Notes: generated by a model from the letters alone, not told the origin. A DNA stretch of 64,000 nt from UBA8337 sp963932545 (GCA_963932545.1 CAWVRH010000001.1:62001-126000); one strand, 5' to 3'; shown: positions 17,456 to 26,748, counted from the stretch's first letter. Translations and numbers: made by a program.

Positions 17456-17886
17456 TACTCAGATTTAGCGCGCGCCCCATAAATGGCAATCAAACTTAGC
17501 CCTAAAATAAGGGCCGCGCCGTATATACCTGGCGGATGCTCGCCTGTATTGCTGGGTTTTAAGGCCACCCCTAAAAGAATAAGCGCTTTTTCTAGGCAGA
17601 CCAGCGTCAGCACAGGCAAAGTAAAATTGCGATAGCGCAAAACCACCAACGCCAAAACGCTGCCCCAAACAATTTGCGTGGCGCCAACCCAAGCGGCAAG
17701 GCTAATCATCAACAGGCCGCCTTCATGCGCCAAGTTGAGATCAGCAATCACCCCGAGGCCGCTATCGGGCAAGATAACGTGCAAAAATCCGCCGACGAGG
17801 CTCTGCAAACTTGCCAAGCCAACAACGTAATAGGCCCAGTTTGCGCCTTTATATTGATCATTTGTGGTTTCAGGTAAAAAAGCCAT
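17455..17886 (-). CDS. Four-helix membrane protein of unknown function
   Basis: 143 residues with about four hydrophobic segments (near 20-40, 54-70, 72-100 and 118-138) and little else. I do not recognise the family. Its stop overlaps the AlkB start by 1 nt, which supports it being a real gene translated with AlkB. A role cannot be assigned. Confidence 0.6.
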   Translation of the reverse strand: MAFLPETTNDQYKGANWAYYVVGLASLQSLVGGFLHVILPDSGLGVIADLNLAHEGGLLMISLAAWVGATQIVWGSVLALVVLRYRNFTLPVLTLVCLEKALILLGVALKPSNTGEHPPGIYGAALILGLSLIAIYGARAKSE

Positions 17887-17899
17887 TCTCAGCTATTCT

Positions 17900-18682
17900 T
17901 TATATATCCAAGTCAACTTGATGATTGAACCAAGCTAAATCTGAAAACGAGCGTAAGTCCATTTCATGTGTCCAAACCGAGCGATGCTGATGGGCAATAT
18001 GGAAATAAGTCTCGGCGATTTTGGCGGGCAAAAGCAGCCCGTCTTTCTCTTTGCCTCGCGCGTCGCGCAATTTTTGAAAATTCTCTTGGCCCATCATTTT
18101 GCCCAAAGTATCGGGCGCATCTACCGCACCATCGATAATAATATGCGCCACATGAATGCCTTGCGAGGCGTATTCTGCATTGAGGCTCTGGCACAACATG
18201 CGCCGTCCGCCCATGGCGGCTGCATGGCTATGTTGGCCCGCATTGCCGCGCACCGCAGAGGTGGCTGACGTAACCAGCAAAGTGCCGCTACCGCGCTCCG
18301 CCATCAGTGGAAACAAGGCTTTGGCCACGCGAAACAGGCCAAAAGTCGCCATGCGCCAGCCCAGCTCAAATTGCTTATGGGTGGTGATATCTAAAGACCG
18401 ATTGCCAATTTGGGCACCCAAATTAAACACCACGGTTTCAATCGGGCCGATGTTTTTTTCAATATCGCCAATTAAATCTTCGATGGTGTCGTCTTCAGCC
18501 GCATTGAACAATCGCCCGCTGGCTTTGCCACCATCGGCCTCTACGGCTTCGACGAGCTTTTGCAATCCGGCTTCATCGCTGCGCCGTGCCAAAACCACAT
18601 GATAGCCCTCTTGCGCAAAGCGTTTTCCGACGTGCCCACCGATGCCGGCACCGGCGCCTAATACCAAAACAACAGGTGTCAT
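17900..18682 (-). CDS. SDR-fold protein with unusual active site
   Basis: 260 residues with a short-chain dehydrogenase N-terminus (VLGAGAGIGGHVGKRFAQEG) and the NLGAQ segment at the NNAG position. At the usual YxxxK site the sequence is HSHAAAMGGRRM, so Tyr aligns with His and Lys with Met. The Ser in TSATSAVRG is kept. Either catalysis differs from the classical route or the protein binds rather than converts its ligand. It heads the minus-strand run to AlkB and is divergent from the TauD-like gene over a 101-bp gap. Confidence 0.78.
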   Translation of the reverse strand: MTPVVLVLGAGAGIGGHVGKRFAQEGYHVVLARRSDEAGLQKLVEAVEADGGKASGRLFNAAEDDTIEDLIGDIEKNIGPIETVVFNLGAQIGNRSLDITTHKQFELGWRMATFGLFRVAKALFPLMAERGSGTLLVTSATSAVRGNAGQHSHAAAMGGRRMLCQSLNAEYASQGIHVAHIIIDGAVDAPDTLGKMMGQENFQKLRDARGKEKDGLLLPAKIAETYFHIAHQHRSVWTHEMDLRSFSDLAWFNHQVDLDI

Positions 18683-18783
18683 TTTTTCATCCTCTTTTTA
18701 TTTTGATTGAGCTTATCGATTTTTAGCTATCCCACAAGCCATTTTTTTTCTAGTCTTTAGGTATCTAATCTTAGGAGAGACCG

Positions 18784-19626
18784 ATGCCTTTAACCGTTAC
18801 CCCTACTGACTCCAGTTGCGGAGCTTTTGTCATTGGCGTGGACCTATCGCAGTCCCTATCGCCTGATTTGGTTGTTGAGCTGCGCGACCATTGGGTGACG
18901 CATAAAGTGCTGGCCTTCCCTGAGCAAAAAATGACCGATGCTGACCTCGAGCGCTTTACGCTGCAGTTTGGCGAATTTGGCGAGGATCCATTTTTCGGGC
19001 ATATCGACGGCCATGAAAACATTGCCGCCATTCAGCGCAATGCAGATGAGACCACCCCCATTTTTGCCGAGAACTTGCATTCCGATTGGAGCTTTTTAGA
19101 TGTGCCGCCAGCTGGCACGATTTTATATAGTTTGGTCGTCCCCCCGCACGGCGGCAACACGCTATACGCCGACCAAGTGGCCGCCTATGAACGCCTGCCC
19201 GACGCTTTGCGCGATAAGGCTGACAGCTTAACCGCCATTCATTCAGCCGAGCTTGGCTACTCTCCGCAGGGCGCCTATGGCGATGCAGACGAAGGTCGCA
19301 GCATGAATATTTTGCCAAGCGAAAAAGCGCTGGAGAAAAACCAACATCCTTTCGTGCGTACCCATCGTGAGACGGGCAAGAAAGCCTTGTATAGCTCGCC
19401 CGCCTATATTTTGGGATTTGAGGGCTATGACAAACAAGAGAGCGACGCTTTGATGCTCGAGTTTTATGGCTACCAAAGCGCGCCTGAAATTATGTATTCG
19501 CACCCTTGGCAAAAGGACATGCTGGTGATGTGGGACAATCGCTCGCTCTTGCATGCCGCAACGGGGGGCTATGATGGCCACGACCGCCTCTTGCACCGCA
19601 CCACGATTGCCGACACTTCCTTTTAA
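18784..19626 (+). CDS. TauD/TfdA family 2-oxoglutarate dioxygenase
   Basis: 280 residues with the facial triad of TauD-type dioxygenases: His99 and Asp101 in LHSDWSF, and His257 in LLHAATG, with Arg268 or Arg272 (HDRLLHRTT) for 2-oxoglutarate. GGNTLYADQ is the typical core strand. The family hydroxylates taurine, phenoxyacetates, alkyl sulfates and carnitine precursors; the substrate here is open. AGGAGAG lies just upstream. The quinone oxidoreductase gene follows 10 nt after the stop. Confidence 0.88.
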   Translation: MPLTVTPTDSSCGAFVIGVDLSQSLSPDLVVELRDHWVTHKVLAFPEQKMTDADLERFTLQFGEFGEDPFFGHIDGHENIAAIQRNADETTPIFAENLHSDWSFLDVPPAGTILYSLVVPPHGGNTLYADQVAAYERLPDALRDKADSLTAIHSAELGYSPQGAYGDADEGRSMNILPSEKALEKNQHPFVRTHRETGKKALYSSPAYILGFEGYDKQESDALMLEFYGYQSAPEIMYSHPWQKDMLVMWDNRSLLHAATGGYDGHDRLLHRTTIADTSF

Positions 19627-19628
19627 GG

Positions 19629-19652
19629 CTCCCTTTATGACTCCCTTTATGA
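19629..19652 (+). repeat. Perfect 12-bp tandem duplication at a start codon
   Basis: CTCCCTTTATGA is repeated twice with no spacer (19629-19640 and 19641-19652). Each copy contains an in-frame ATG for the oxidoreductase gene, so the duplication created two start codons 12 nt apart. Confidence 0.95.
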
Positions 19653-20626
19653 CTGGGACTATTCAGGCCATTGAATTGCGCGAATTTGGCGCACCAGAAA
19701 ACATGCAGCTCATCACCAAGCCCCTGCCCGAACCTGGGCCTGGCGAAGTGCGCATTCGCCTTAAGGCTGTTGGGCTAAACATGGCCGACACCTATCAACG
19801 CACGGGGCTTTACCCCTTGCCCCTACCTACCGGTTTAGGCGCAGAGGGCGCAGGCCTCATCGAGGCTATCGGCGAAAATGTGGAGCTAGCCATTGGCACT
19901 CGAGTGGCGTTTTCGATGGCCTTTGGTGCCTATGCCGAAGCCATTGTTTTGCCAGCCAGCGCCGTGGTGCGCCTACCCGACAGCGTTAGCGACGAGCAAG
20001 CGGCCGCCATTATGCTGAAAGGCATGACCGTTGATTACTTATTTAACGACACATTTCCTTTGCATGGCGGCGAGACGGTTTTGTTTCATGCCGCCGCCGG
20101 CGGGGTTGGTCTGATTGCCTGCCAATGGGCCAAACATTTGGGCGTCACGCTCATTGGCACCGCCAGCACAAAAGCCAAATGTGAGTTAGCCATCGCGCAT
20201 GGCGCGTCCGAGTGTTTTCTCTCCGACGACCCAGATTTGGCCGAGACATTAAAACAAGCTTCGGGCGGCCAAGGCTTCCCCGTCGTCTACGACAGCGTCG
20301 GCCAAACCACCTATCGCTTAAGCTTGGAAGCCTTGGCGCCATTTGGCACTTTCGCCAGTTTCGGTAACGCCTCGGGGCCCATTGCCTCGATTGTTCCTGC
20401 AGAATTGGCCACCCATGGATCCTTGAAATTTACTCGCCCAACCTTGGGCACCTATCTGTTTACGCCGGGTTGGATGCAGGCTTCTGCCGATAGAATTTTT
20501 GCTTTGATGGAAGCTGGCGCTTTGGCACCAGAGATTAACCAACGCTATAAGCTAAGCGAAGTGGTGCAAGCCCATCGCGATTTAGAAGCCCGCGCCACCA
20601 CAGGATGCAGCGTTATTCTGCCTTAA
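19637..20626 (+). CDS. Quinone oxidoreductase (zeta-crystallin type, MDR family)
   Basis: About 329 residues of the zinc-free medium-chain reductase family. Evidence: the RLKAVGLNMADTYQRTGLYPLP start, GLGAEGAGLIEAIGE, and the NADPH-binding LFHAAAGGVGLIACQWAK. It reduces quinones or enones with NADPH. The frame is open further upstream, but AAGG at 19625-19628 favours the ATG at 19637; the ATG at 19649 is the alternative made by the 12-bp duplication. It is probably cotranscribed with the TauD-like dioxygenase. The stop overlaps the convergent DadA-like gene by 4 nt (TTAA). Confidence 0.88.
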   Translation: MTPFMTGTIQAIELREFGAPENMQLITKPLPEPGPGEVRIRLKAVGLNMADTYQRTGLYPLPLPTGLGAEGAGLIEAIGENVELAIGTRVAFSMAFGAYAEAIVLPASAVVRLPDSVSDEQAAAIMLKGMTVDYLFNDTFPLHGGETVLFHAAAGGVGLIACQWAKHLGVTLIGTASTKAKCELAIAHGASECFLSDDPDLAETLKQASGGQGFPVVYDSVGQTTYRLSLEALAPFGTFASFGNASGPIASIVPAELATHGSLKFTRPTLGTYLFTPGWMQASADRIFALMEAGALAPEINQRYKLSEVVQAHRDLEARATTGCSVILP

Positions 20627-21906
20627 GTTTTACGGCCTGAAAAAGCGAAAGGGGCGGCGTCTATCTCTGGCTTCATGCCGCTAATTAAATCGGCCAAAAG
20701 GCGCGCCGAGCCCACTGCCATCGTCCAGCCCAAATGCCCATGCCCACAATTGAGCCATAGGCCTTCCATGGGCGTGGCGCCGATAAAGGGGCGCCCATCA
20801 GACGACATAGGCCGCAAACCAGCCCAAGCCTCGCCGTTTTCCCAGTCCAATTGCGCGGCCATATCTGGCATCAGACGCTCGAAAAACCTTTGCAATAAGC
20901 GCAAGCGACGCGGCTCTATCGTTCGGTCATGCCCCATAAATTCAGCCATGCCCAAAATGCGAATTCTGTCGACCAATGGCGTTACCGAGATATGCAAACT
21001 TGGGTCCACCAAGGGATGTGCCAAGCGCGGGCCTTTTAACGATTGGGTCGATAGCGTGAGCGAATAGCCTTTGGCAGGCTGCACTGGCAAATTTAGTCCC
21101 AGCGGCGCCAAAATGGCTCGCGCGCCAACGCCCGCCGATACGACCACCTGCCCGCGCAATAACTCGCCATCGACTTCCACCCCCACCACGCGGTTTCCTT
21201 CGCGGTGCAGTTTGCCTGCCTTCGCGCCCAGCCGAACCTCGCCGCCCAGCTTTTTGGCATGCGCCAGTAATTGCTCACAGAACAAACGCGCATTGCCAAC
21301 GCGGTCATCGGGAAAATACAAGGCGCCCGTTACCGCATCGGCCGCAGGTTTGGCATGCGCTAGGCTCGGCTCACGCGCGAAAAGGGCTTCGCGATCTAGC
21401 TTTTCGTAGACGAGACCTTGCGGCGCCAAAAGGTCAGCCATCTCGAGCGCTGAGGCGCGCTCGCCATGCGTGTGAAAAAGCTTCAGAGTTCCCGGCTCAG
21501 CCGCCTCGAATTGCAAGCTTAGCAAGTGGCGTAAAGCGTCTGTTTGGCGGGTCGAATATTGCGCTAGCGTATAATTGGCTTGGGTAATGGCGCGGTGGCG
21601 CGCAGGGGCAGAATTGCGTAAAAAATCAGCCCCCCAGCTGAGCAATTTTGGCACTTGGCCGAGGTGTAATTTCATCGGTGCTAGCGGGTTAAAAACAGAG
21701 GCCAATAGCGGCGCGCCAATGCCTGGATTATTCCATGGGTCGGGCAGGCTTGGGTGCAAAACGGCGCCATTGGCAAAGCTGGCACCTTGGGCGACTTCGG
21801 TTTGGCCATCTATCAAAACAGTGGCGATGCCGCGCGCTGCCAATTCGTAAAAACTGGTAACCCCCGCCACGCCAGCACCGATAATGATAATTGGGCCTTG
21901 TGTCAT
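20623..21906 (-). CDS. DadA-like FAD-dependent D-amino-acid dehydrogenase
   Basis: About 427 residues of the DAO fold. The N-terminal FAD motif IIIIGAGVAGVTSFYELA begins a few residues after the ATG at 21906, which I prefer to a longer upstream frame. The C-terminus has LRPMSSDGRPFIGATP and GHGHLGWTMAVGSARLLADL, both typical of DadA. The enzyme oxidises D-amino acids (or related amines) to keto acids and passes electrons to the respiratory chain. It is divergent from the large GST gene, with an inverted repeat between them. Confidence 0.87.
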   Translation of the reverse strand: MTQGPIIIIGAGVAGVTSFYELAARGIATVLIDGQTEVAQGASFANGAVLHPSLPDPWNNPGIGAPLLASVFNPLAPMKLHLGQVPKLLSWGADFLRNSAPARHRAITQANYTLAQYSTRQTDALRHLLSLQFEAAEPGTLKLFHTHGERASALEMADLLAPQGLVYEKLDREALFAREPSLAHAKPAADAVTGALYFPDDRVGNARLFCEQLLAHAKKLGGEVRLGAKAGKLHREGNRVVGVEVDGELLRGQVVVSAGVGARAILAPLGLNLPVQPAKGYSLTLSTQSLKGPRLAHPLVDPSLHISVTPLVDRIRILGMAEFMGHDRTIEPRRLRLLQRFFERLMPDMAAQLDWENGEAWAGLRPMSSDGRPFIGATPMEGLWLNCGHGHLGWTMAVGSARLLADLISGMKPEIDAAPFAFSGRKT

Positions 21907-21963
21907 CGCGCTCTGTATCTCCTGCTTAAGGACCTGCCTGAGCTGGGAAAATAGCAATATTTG

Positions 21964-21988
21964 GCTCAATTACCAGCCCCGATTGAGC
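21964..21988. promoter_or_regulatory. LysR-type box candidate between dadA-like and GST genes
   Basis: GCTCAAT (21964-21970) and ATTGAGC (21982-21988) are a perfect 7-bp inverted repeat with an 11-nt spacer, the T-N11-A layout favoured by LysR-type regulators. It lies in a 144-bp divergent gap. No LysR gene is in the window. Confidence 0.4.
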
Positions 21989-22050
21989 TGGCTGACTTGA
22001 CACGCAAGGCCGGCTTCGTTTAATTTTCAAAACTCTTGTAGGAGATAGGA

Positions 22051-23097
22051 ATGTCAGAAATCATCGAACTTATGGGCGCACCCGGCTCGCCCTATACGCG
22101 CAAAATGCTGGCTCTCATGCGCTATCGTCAAATTCCGTACAAAGTTTTCTGGCAAAGCAATATCGCTGGCAGTGGGACAGAAAGCTCTAAATATCCGCAA
22201 GCTAAAGTTGGTCTTTTGCCAACGTTCTATTTTCCTGACGACAAGGGAGACTTGCAGGCGGTCACCGATTCCAGCCCCATTTTGCGTCGCTTTGAGGAAA
22301 CCCATACCGGCCGCAGCGTGATTCCAAGTGACCCAATTATGACCTTCTTGAACTGGTTGATAGAAGATTATGCCGATGAATGGCTAACCAAAGCGATGTT
22401 TCACTACCGCTGGTATTATGCCGCCGACATAAAAAAAGCTGGTTCGATTTTACCGCGCTGGTATGCCAACACCGCCAGCGATGAAGAAATCGCACCGATA
22501 TCGAAAATGATTAGCCAACGCCAAATCTCTCGCCTGTCTTACGTCGGCTCCAATGAGGTGACCAAAGAAACCATTGAAGGCAGCTTCCAGAGGTTTTTGG
22601 AAATCTTTAACGCCCACCTTGAAACGACACCCTATCTGTTTGGCTCTCGCCCCGCATCCGCCGATTTCGCCATCTACGGGCAATTGACCCAATTGGCTTT
22701 ATTTGACCCCACCCCCGCGCGCCTGATTACGCAAAACTTCCCGCGTATTTATGCGTGGACAGAAGCCATGGAAGATTTATCCGGCCTGCCCGTTGCCGAC
22801 GAAGACAGCGGTTGGCTCCGTGGCGAGGAAATTGGCAAAACGCTCAAAGGTCTCTTGGCCGAGATCGCCAGTCTCTATATGCCTTATCTGAAAGCCAATG
22901 CGCAGGCCGTCATGGCAGGCGCCGAAATTTTGGAAACCCAATTAGATGGCCGCGCTTGGACCCAAACCCCCTTCCCCTATCAAGCCAAATGCCTGAAGTG
23001 GATTGGCGAACAATATGAGGGGCTAAGCGAGGCCAATAAAACTCGATTGGCGGCTGGCGTGGATGGCACTGGGCTGATGGAGGCTTTACAAAACTAA
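22051..23097 (+). CDS. GST-like protein with extended C-terminal domain
   Basis: 348 residues, much longer than a standard GST. The first 85 residues are a thioredoxin/glutaredoxin-like domain (MGAPGSPYTRKMLALMRYR), followed by a helical domain with FGSRPASADFAIYGQL around residue 197, the GST capping motif. The last 100 residues are an extra helical segment. AGGAGAT precedes the ATG. The function is probably glutathione binding, with an unknown substrate. Its stop overlaps the convergent SDR gene by 4 nt (CTAA). Confidence 0.8.
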   Translation: MSEIIELMGAPGSPYTRKMLALMRYRQIPYKVFWQSNIAGSGTESSKYPQAKVGLLPTFYFPDDKGDLQAVTDSSPILRRFEETHTGRSVIPSDPIMTFLNWLIEDYADEWLTKAMFHYRWYYAADIKKAGSILPRWYANTASDEEIAPISKMISQRQISRLSYVGSNEVTKETIEGSFQRFLEIFNAHLETTPYLFGSRPASADFAIYGQLTQLALFDPTPARLITQNFPRIYAWTEAMEDLSGLPVADEDSGWLRGEEIGKTLKGLLAEIASLYMPYLKANAQAVMAGAEILETQLDGRAWTQTPFPYQAKCLKWIGEQYEGLSEANKTRLAAGVDGTGLMEALQN

Positions 23098-23831
23098 GAT
23101 AGGGTCAGGCCGCCGTCGGCAATAATGGTCTGGCCTGTCACATAGGCTGCCAAAGGCGAGGCGAGGAATAATACCACGCCCGCCATGTCTTCCGGCGTGC
23201 CAGCGCGGCGCTGCGGAATGGCCCGCAAGGCCCCGGCCAAGCGTTTTTCATTACCTGTGGTCACCGCCGTTAATTTGGTTGGCACCAAGCCCGGCGCTAA
23301 TCCGTTGACCCGAATGCCGTCTTGCGCCCATGCCTCGCCCAGCGTTTTGGTAAGGCTGATGGCCGCCGCTTTGGACGCGGCATAGGCGGGGTTACCCTTA
23401 TTCGACTGCATGCCGGAAACAGAGCTGACGATGATGATAGAGCCTTGGGCTTGAGACAACAGCGGCTTGAACTTATTGGCGCAATGCATCACCGAGTCGA
23501 TATTGACGCTCATCACATCATCCCAGCCTGACTTTTCAAACTCCTCGCGGCCATAGCGCACCGTGCCTTGGCAAAGTACTAAAACATCAAGCTTGCTGAA
23601 TGGCGCTTCATAGGCACACAGCGCTTCGAAATCTGAGGCGTTTAATTGGTCGTATTCTAGACCCCCTAAATCTGAGCCATCCGACGCTTGATAATCTTCG
23701 CGACTGGCGCGGGTGCCCCAGACGAAAACTTTAGCCCCGCGCGCGCGAAACCCGTGCGCCACCCCATTGCCGATGCCACTGGAGCCACCGACAACCAGAA
23801 CCGTTTTTCCTGTGAAATCTAATTCGCTCAT
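23094..23831 (-). CDS. SDR family oxidoreductase
   Basis: 245 residues with the complete classical set: VVGGSSGIGNGVA, the Ser in VSSVSGMQ, YAASK as the Tyr/Lys pair and the APGLVPTKL loop. It ends with the common YVTGQTIIADGG. An NAD(P)-dependent alcohol/ketone oxidoreductase, probably of lipid or hydroxyacyl substrates given the MFS and acyl-CoA synthetase genes immediately upstream in the same direction. Only 20 nt separate it from the MFS gene. Confidence 0.87.
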   Translation of the reverse strand: MSELDFTGKTVLVVGGSSGIGNGVAHGFRARGAKVFVWGTRASREDYQASDGSDLGGLEYDQLNASDFEALCAYEAPFSKLDVLVLCQGTVRYGREEFEKSGWDDVMSVNIDSVMHCANKFKPLLSQAQGSIIIVSSVSGMQSNKGNPAYAASKAAAISLTKTLGEAWAQDGIRVNGLAPGLVPTKLTAVTTGNEKRLAGALRAIPQRRAGTPEDMAGVVLFLASPLAAYVTGQTIIADGGLTLS

Positions 23832-23851
23832 CGGTCTCCCCAGTTTATCGC

Positions 23852-25066
23852 CTAGGCGTTTTCAAATTTCGGCAAGCTGAGAGATATTAAAATCACCGGC
23901 ACCATTAACACCGCCGCCATAATCAGCGCGATATCGTAATTGCCCGTCACGTCCCAAATATAGCCCGTGTAAATTGGGCTTACGCCCGCACCAAAAATAA
24001 AGATCGAATATTGCAGACCATAAATCGCGCCGTAATTGGCCAAACCAAAGTAGCGCGCCGTGTAATACCCAATCAAGTCGACCTCGGCACCCACCGCAAA
24101 GCCCAAGGCAATGGCGGCCGCCATGGCATAACCGATGCCGCCAACACCCAATAATAAGCAGCCCAAGCCAACCCCCGCAAAAACAACGGCGGTAAGATAC
24201 GGCGCAAAAATTCGGTCAATGAGGAAGCCGATAAGCAGGCGACCAAACATTACCGAGAGGCCGAGCGTCGCGCCCAAGCCGCCCGCTTGCGCAGGACTTA
24301 GCCCTGCGTCTTGCAGCATCGGAATAAAGGCCGGAATAAGCCCCAGAATGGCAACCGAGATAAGGAAAAATATCGCGCCGACTTTCCAGAAAGTTCGATT
24401 CCGAACCGCCTCCCCAAACGTCAATCCGGTTTGGGCTTGGCTGATTGCCGGGTCTTGCGATTCATCATCTTCGGGGGCATCTTTAATCAGAAAATACACG
24501 ATCGGCAGAGCCGCCATGACGATGAGAAACATCACCACAAAACCCGACCGCCAGCCATTTTCAGCCACATAAGGGGTCATAAACTTTGGCATGACATAAG
24601 CCATCACGCCCGTCGATGTCAGGCTAATGCCTAAAGCAAGCCCACGGTGTTTGACAAAAAAAGCGTTCACCGCGCGGGTAAAAGCCAACCCTGTAGAGGC
24701 CACACCAAAAACCGCATAGGCCGCCGACAATAAATATAATTGCCAAATTGGCCCGTTCATAAACGTAAAACCGAGGAGCAAGATACCATAGCCCGCGAGC
24801 GAAACTGTCGTGACGCGGCGCAAGCCATATCGGTCAATGAGCCGACCTGCAAACGTCGCCAGCAGCATCATCACCAAAACAGAGATGGATTGTTGTCCGC
24901 CAATTTCGGCCCGCGACCAACCAAATTCTTCCTGCCATGGGCGCACCCAAATGCCAGAAGAGTAATAAACCATGGAGGCCAGATTGACGCCAATGCCGAC
25001 AAAAGCGGCAAATAAAACCTTGCCGCCACGGGCGAATTCATTCACCGGAGAGGATGAGGTTTGCAT
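23852..25066 (-). CDS. MFS transporter, monocarboxylate/oxalate-formate type
   Basis: 404 residues with about twelve transmembrane helices and the MFS loop GRLIDRYGLRR after helix 2, repeated as GRLLIGFLIDR after helix 8. The GIWVRPWQEEFGWSRAEIG start is typical of the carboxylate-transporting (oxalate/formate antiporter-like) branch. It lies between an acyl-CoA synthetase (21 nt away) and an SDR, so it may import a carboxylic acid that the synthetase activates; this is inferred from the operon. Confidence 0.87.
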   Translation of the reverse strand: MQTSSSPVNEFARGGKVLFAAFVGIGVNLASMVYYSSGIWVRPWQEEFGWSRAEIGGQQSISVLVMMLLATFAGRLIDRYGLRRVTTVSLAGYGILLLGFTFMNGPIWQLYLLSAAYAVFGVASTGLAFTRAVNAFFVKHRGLALGISLTSTGVMAYVMPKFMTPYVAENGWRSGFVVMFLIVMAALPIVYFLIKDAPEDDESQDPAISQAQTGLTFGEAVRNRTFWKVGAIFFLISVAILGLIPAFIPMLQDAGLSPAQAGGLGATLGLSVMFGRLLIGFLIDRIFAPYLTAVVFAGVGLGCLLLGVGGIGYAMAAAIALGFAVGAEVDLIGYYTARYFGLANYGAIYGLQYSIFIFGAGVSPIYTGYIWDVTGNYDIALIMAAVLMVPVILISLSLPKFENA

Positions 25067-25087
25067 AATCTACGCCTCCAAAATCAC

Positions 25088-26647
25088 TTAGTTTACTTGG
25101 CGACCCTTGCCTTCCCAATACGGAATGCGTAAGTCGCGCTTCAGCACTTTGCCCGCGCCAGACACAGGCAAGGTCTCGGCGCGCAAAGCTATCGAACGTG
25201 GCAATTTATAATTCGCAATCAGCGGTCGGCAATGCTCCACAATCTCTTCGAGAGTTGGTGTAAAGCCTTCTTTTGGAACGATAATTGCGTGTACGGCCTC
25301 GCCCCATTTATCGTCTGGGATGCCAATCACGGCCACTTCCGCCACGCTTTCATGGGTGGAAATAGCGCTTTCGACTTCGGCCGAAAACACGTTCTCACCG
25401 CCGGTAACAATCATGTCTTTGATGCGGTCTGCGATAAACACAAACCCATCTTCATCCATGTAACCGCCGTCGCCTGTATGCACCCAACCATCTTTTAGCG
25501 TGGCTGCGGTTTGCTCTTCCAGCTTCCAATAGCCTTGCATGACACCCATGCCGCGCGCGGCAATCTCGCCCACTTCGCCGGGGGTGACGGGGTTGTTATC
25601 TTCGTCGACGATTTTAATTTCCGTGCCCGGCGCGGCGCGCCCGGCAGACCGCAATTTGGAATTATTGCCGCCAAGAACATGAAACTCAGGCTGCAAAGTC
25701 GTCACAATCGGGGCCAATTCGGTTTGGCCATAGCCCTGCATGATTTTCAAATGTGGCATGCGGGTGATTAAATCAGTCAGCAGACCTTCCGGCATTGGCG
25801 AGGCGCCATATAGCATGGAGCCCAAGGAGCTGAGGCGTTTCGGGTCAAAGCTTTCCGAATTCAGCAACATACCAATCATCGTCGGTACCAATAATGTGTG
25901 GCTCACACCATGGGTTTCAACGGCGCTCATCACGCCTTCAATGTCAAACATTGGGATGTAAACATGGGTTGCGCCCATAGCCGTTAGGCCACCACTGGCA
26001 GCGCCATCGGCTAGGTGAAACATCGGCGCGGCGTGCAGATAACTCGACTCTGGGCGGGCATCGAGCATTTTCGACATCACCAGATTATTGTACCAAATCG
26101 CGCGGTGCGGCAGCATCACGCCTTTTGGAAAGCCAGTTGTGCCACCGGTATAATAAAGCCCTGCAAGGTCTTCGCCACCGCGCAACGCGTCGTCGCATAG
26201 GCTGCCATTGGAAACCAAATCTTCATAGCCCAACATGCCTTCTGGCACGTCGCCATCATCTAGGTAGATGACGTGCTCTAGGTGCGCGCACTCTTTGCGA
26301 ATTCCTGGCATGGCGGCGGAAAAAGCTTTGTCTACGAATAAGATTTTGGCTTCTGAATCATTCAAAGAATAAGCGTTTTCAACAGCCGTCCAACGAATGT
26401 TCATTGGCACAACCGCTGCGCCTGCCCACCAAACAGCGTGGTAATATTCAGTATAACGATCTGAGTTGAGTGCCAGAATAGCCACACGGTCGCTGGGGCC
26501 TGCGCCCAGTTTACGCAAACTATCGGCTAGGCGCGCCGCGCGTTCGCGGTGCTGCCCCCATGTAAACTTGCGGTCTCCCATAATTGTAGCGGTCGCACCT
26601 GGCCGCGAGTCGGCGGCAGAATTCATAAATTGTGTGACGTTCAACAT
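25088..26647 (-). CDS. Acyl-CoA synthetase (AMP-forming)
   Basis: About 519 residues of the AMP-binding family: YYTGGTTGFPKGVML as the phosphate loop, GYGQTE, HTGDGGYMDEDGF and DRIKDMIVTGGENVFSAEVE, and the C-terminal lysine in SGAGKVLKRDLR. It makes acyl-CoA from a carboxylic acid, ATP and CoA. The frame extends 31 residues upstream, but the ATG at 26647 has GAGAAG before it and starts the domain normally. It heads a three-gene unit with the MFS transporter and SDR. Confidence 0.9.
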   Translation of the reverse strand: MLNVTQFMNSAADSRPGATATIMGDRKFTWGQHRERAARLADSLRKLGAGPSDRVAILALNSDRYTEYYHAVWWAGAAVVPMNIRWTAVENAYSLNDSEAKILFVDKAFSAAMPGIRKECAHLEHVIYLDDGDVPEGMLGYEDLVSNGSLCDDALRGGEDLAGLYYTGGTTGFPKGVMLPHRAIWYNNLVMSKMLDARPESSYLHAAPMFHLADGAASGGLTAMGATHVYIPMFDIEGVMSAVETHGVSHTLLVPTMIGMLLNSESFDPKRLSSLGSMLYGASPMPEGLLTDLITRMPHLKIMQGYGQTELAPIVTTLQPEFHVLGGNNSKLRSAGRAAPGTEIKIVDEDNNPVTPGEVGEIAARGMGVMQGYWKLEEQTAATLKDGWVHTGDGGYMDEDGFVFIADRIKDMIVTGGENVFSAEVESAISTHESVAEVAVIGIPDDKWGEAVHAIIVPKEGFTPTLEEIVEHCRPLIANYKLPRSIALRAETLPVSGAGKVLKRDLRIPYWEGKGRQVN

Positions 26648-26663
26648 GGTCTTCTCTCTTTTG

Positions 26664-26693
26664 AATATACGTGAAATATGGAATCTCCAACAA
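26664..26693 (-). promoter_or_regulatory. Candidate sigma-70 promoter for the acyl-CoA synthetase operon
   Basis: On the minus strand TTGTTG (-35, plus 26688-26693) and TATATT (-10, plus 26664-26669) are 18 nt apart, giving a short leader before the ATG at 26647. Both boxes match the consensus reasonably, and the site lies in the only gap of this operon. Confidence 0.4.
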
Positions 26694-26748
26694 AACCCTC
26701 TCATAACCTGTCGGCTTTTGACAAGCAAAATTGCGCCCAAAGGCCTAA

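Noticed and set aside
17674..17877. Plus-strand frame opposite the small membrane protein
   Set aside because: It is opposite a gene supported by hydrophobic helices and a 1-nt overlap with AlkB, and it has no domain of its own.
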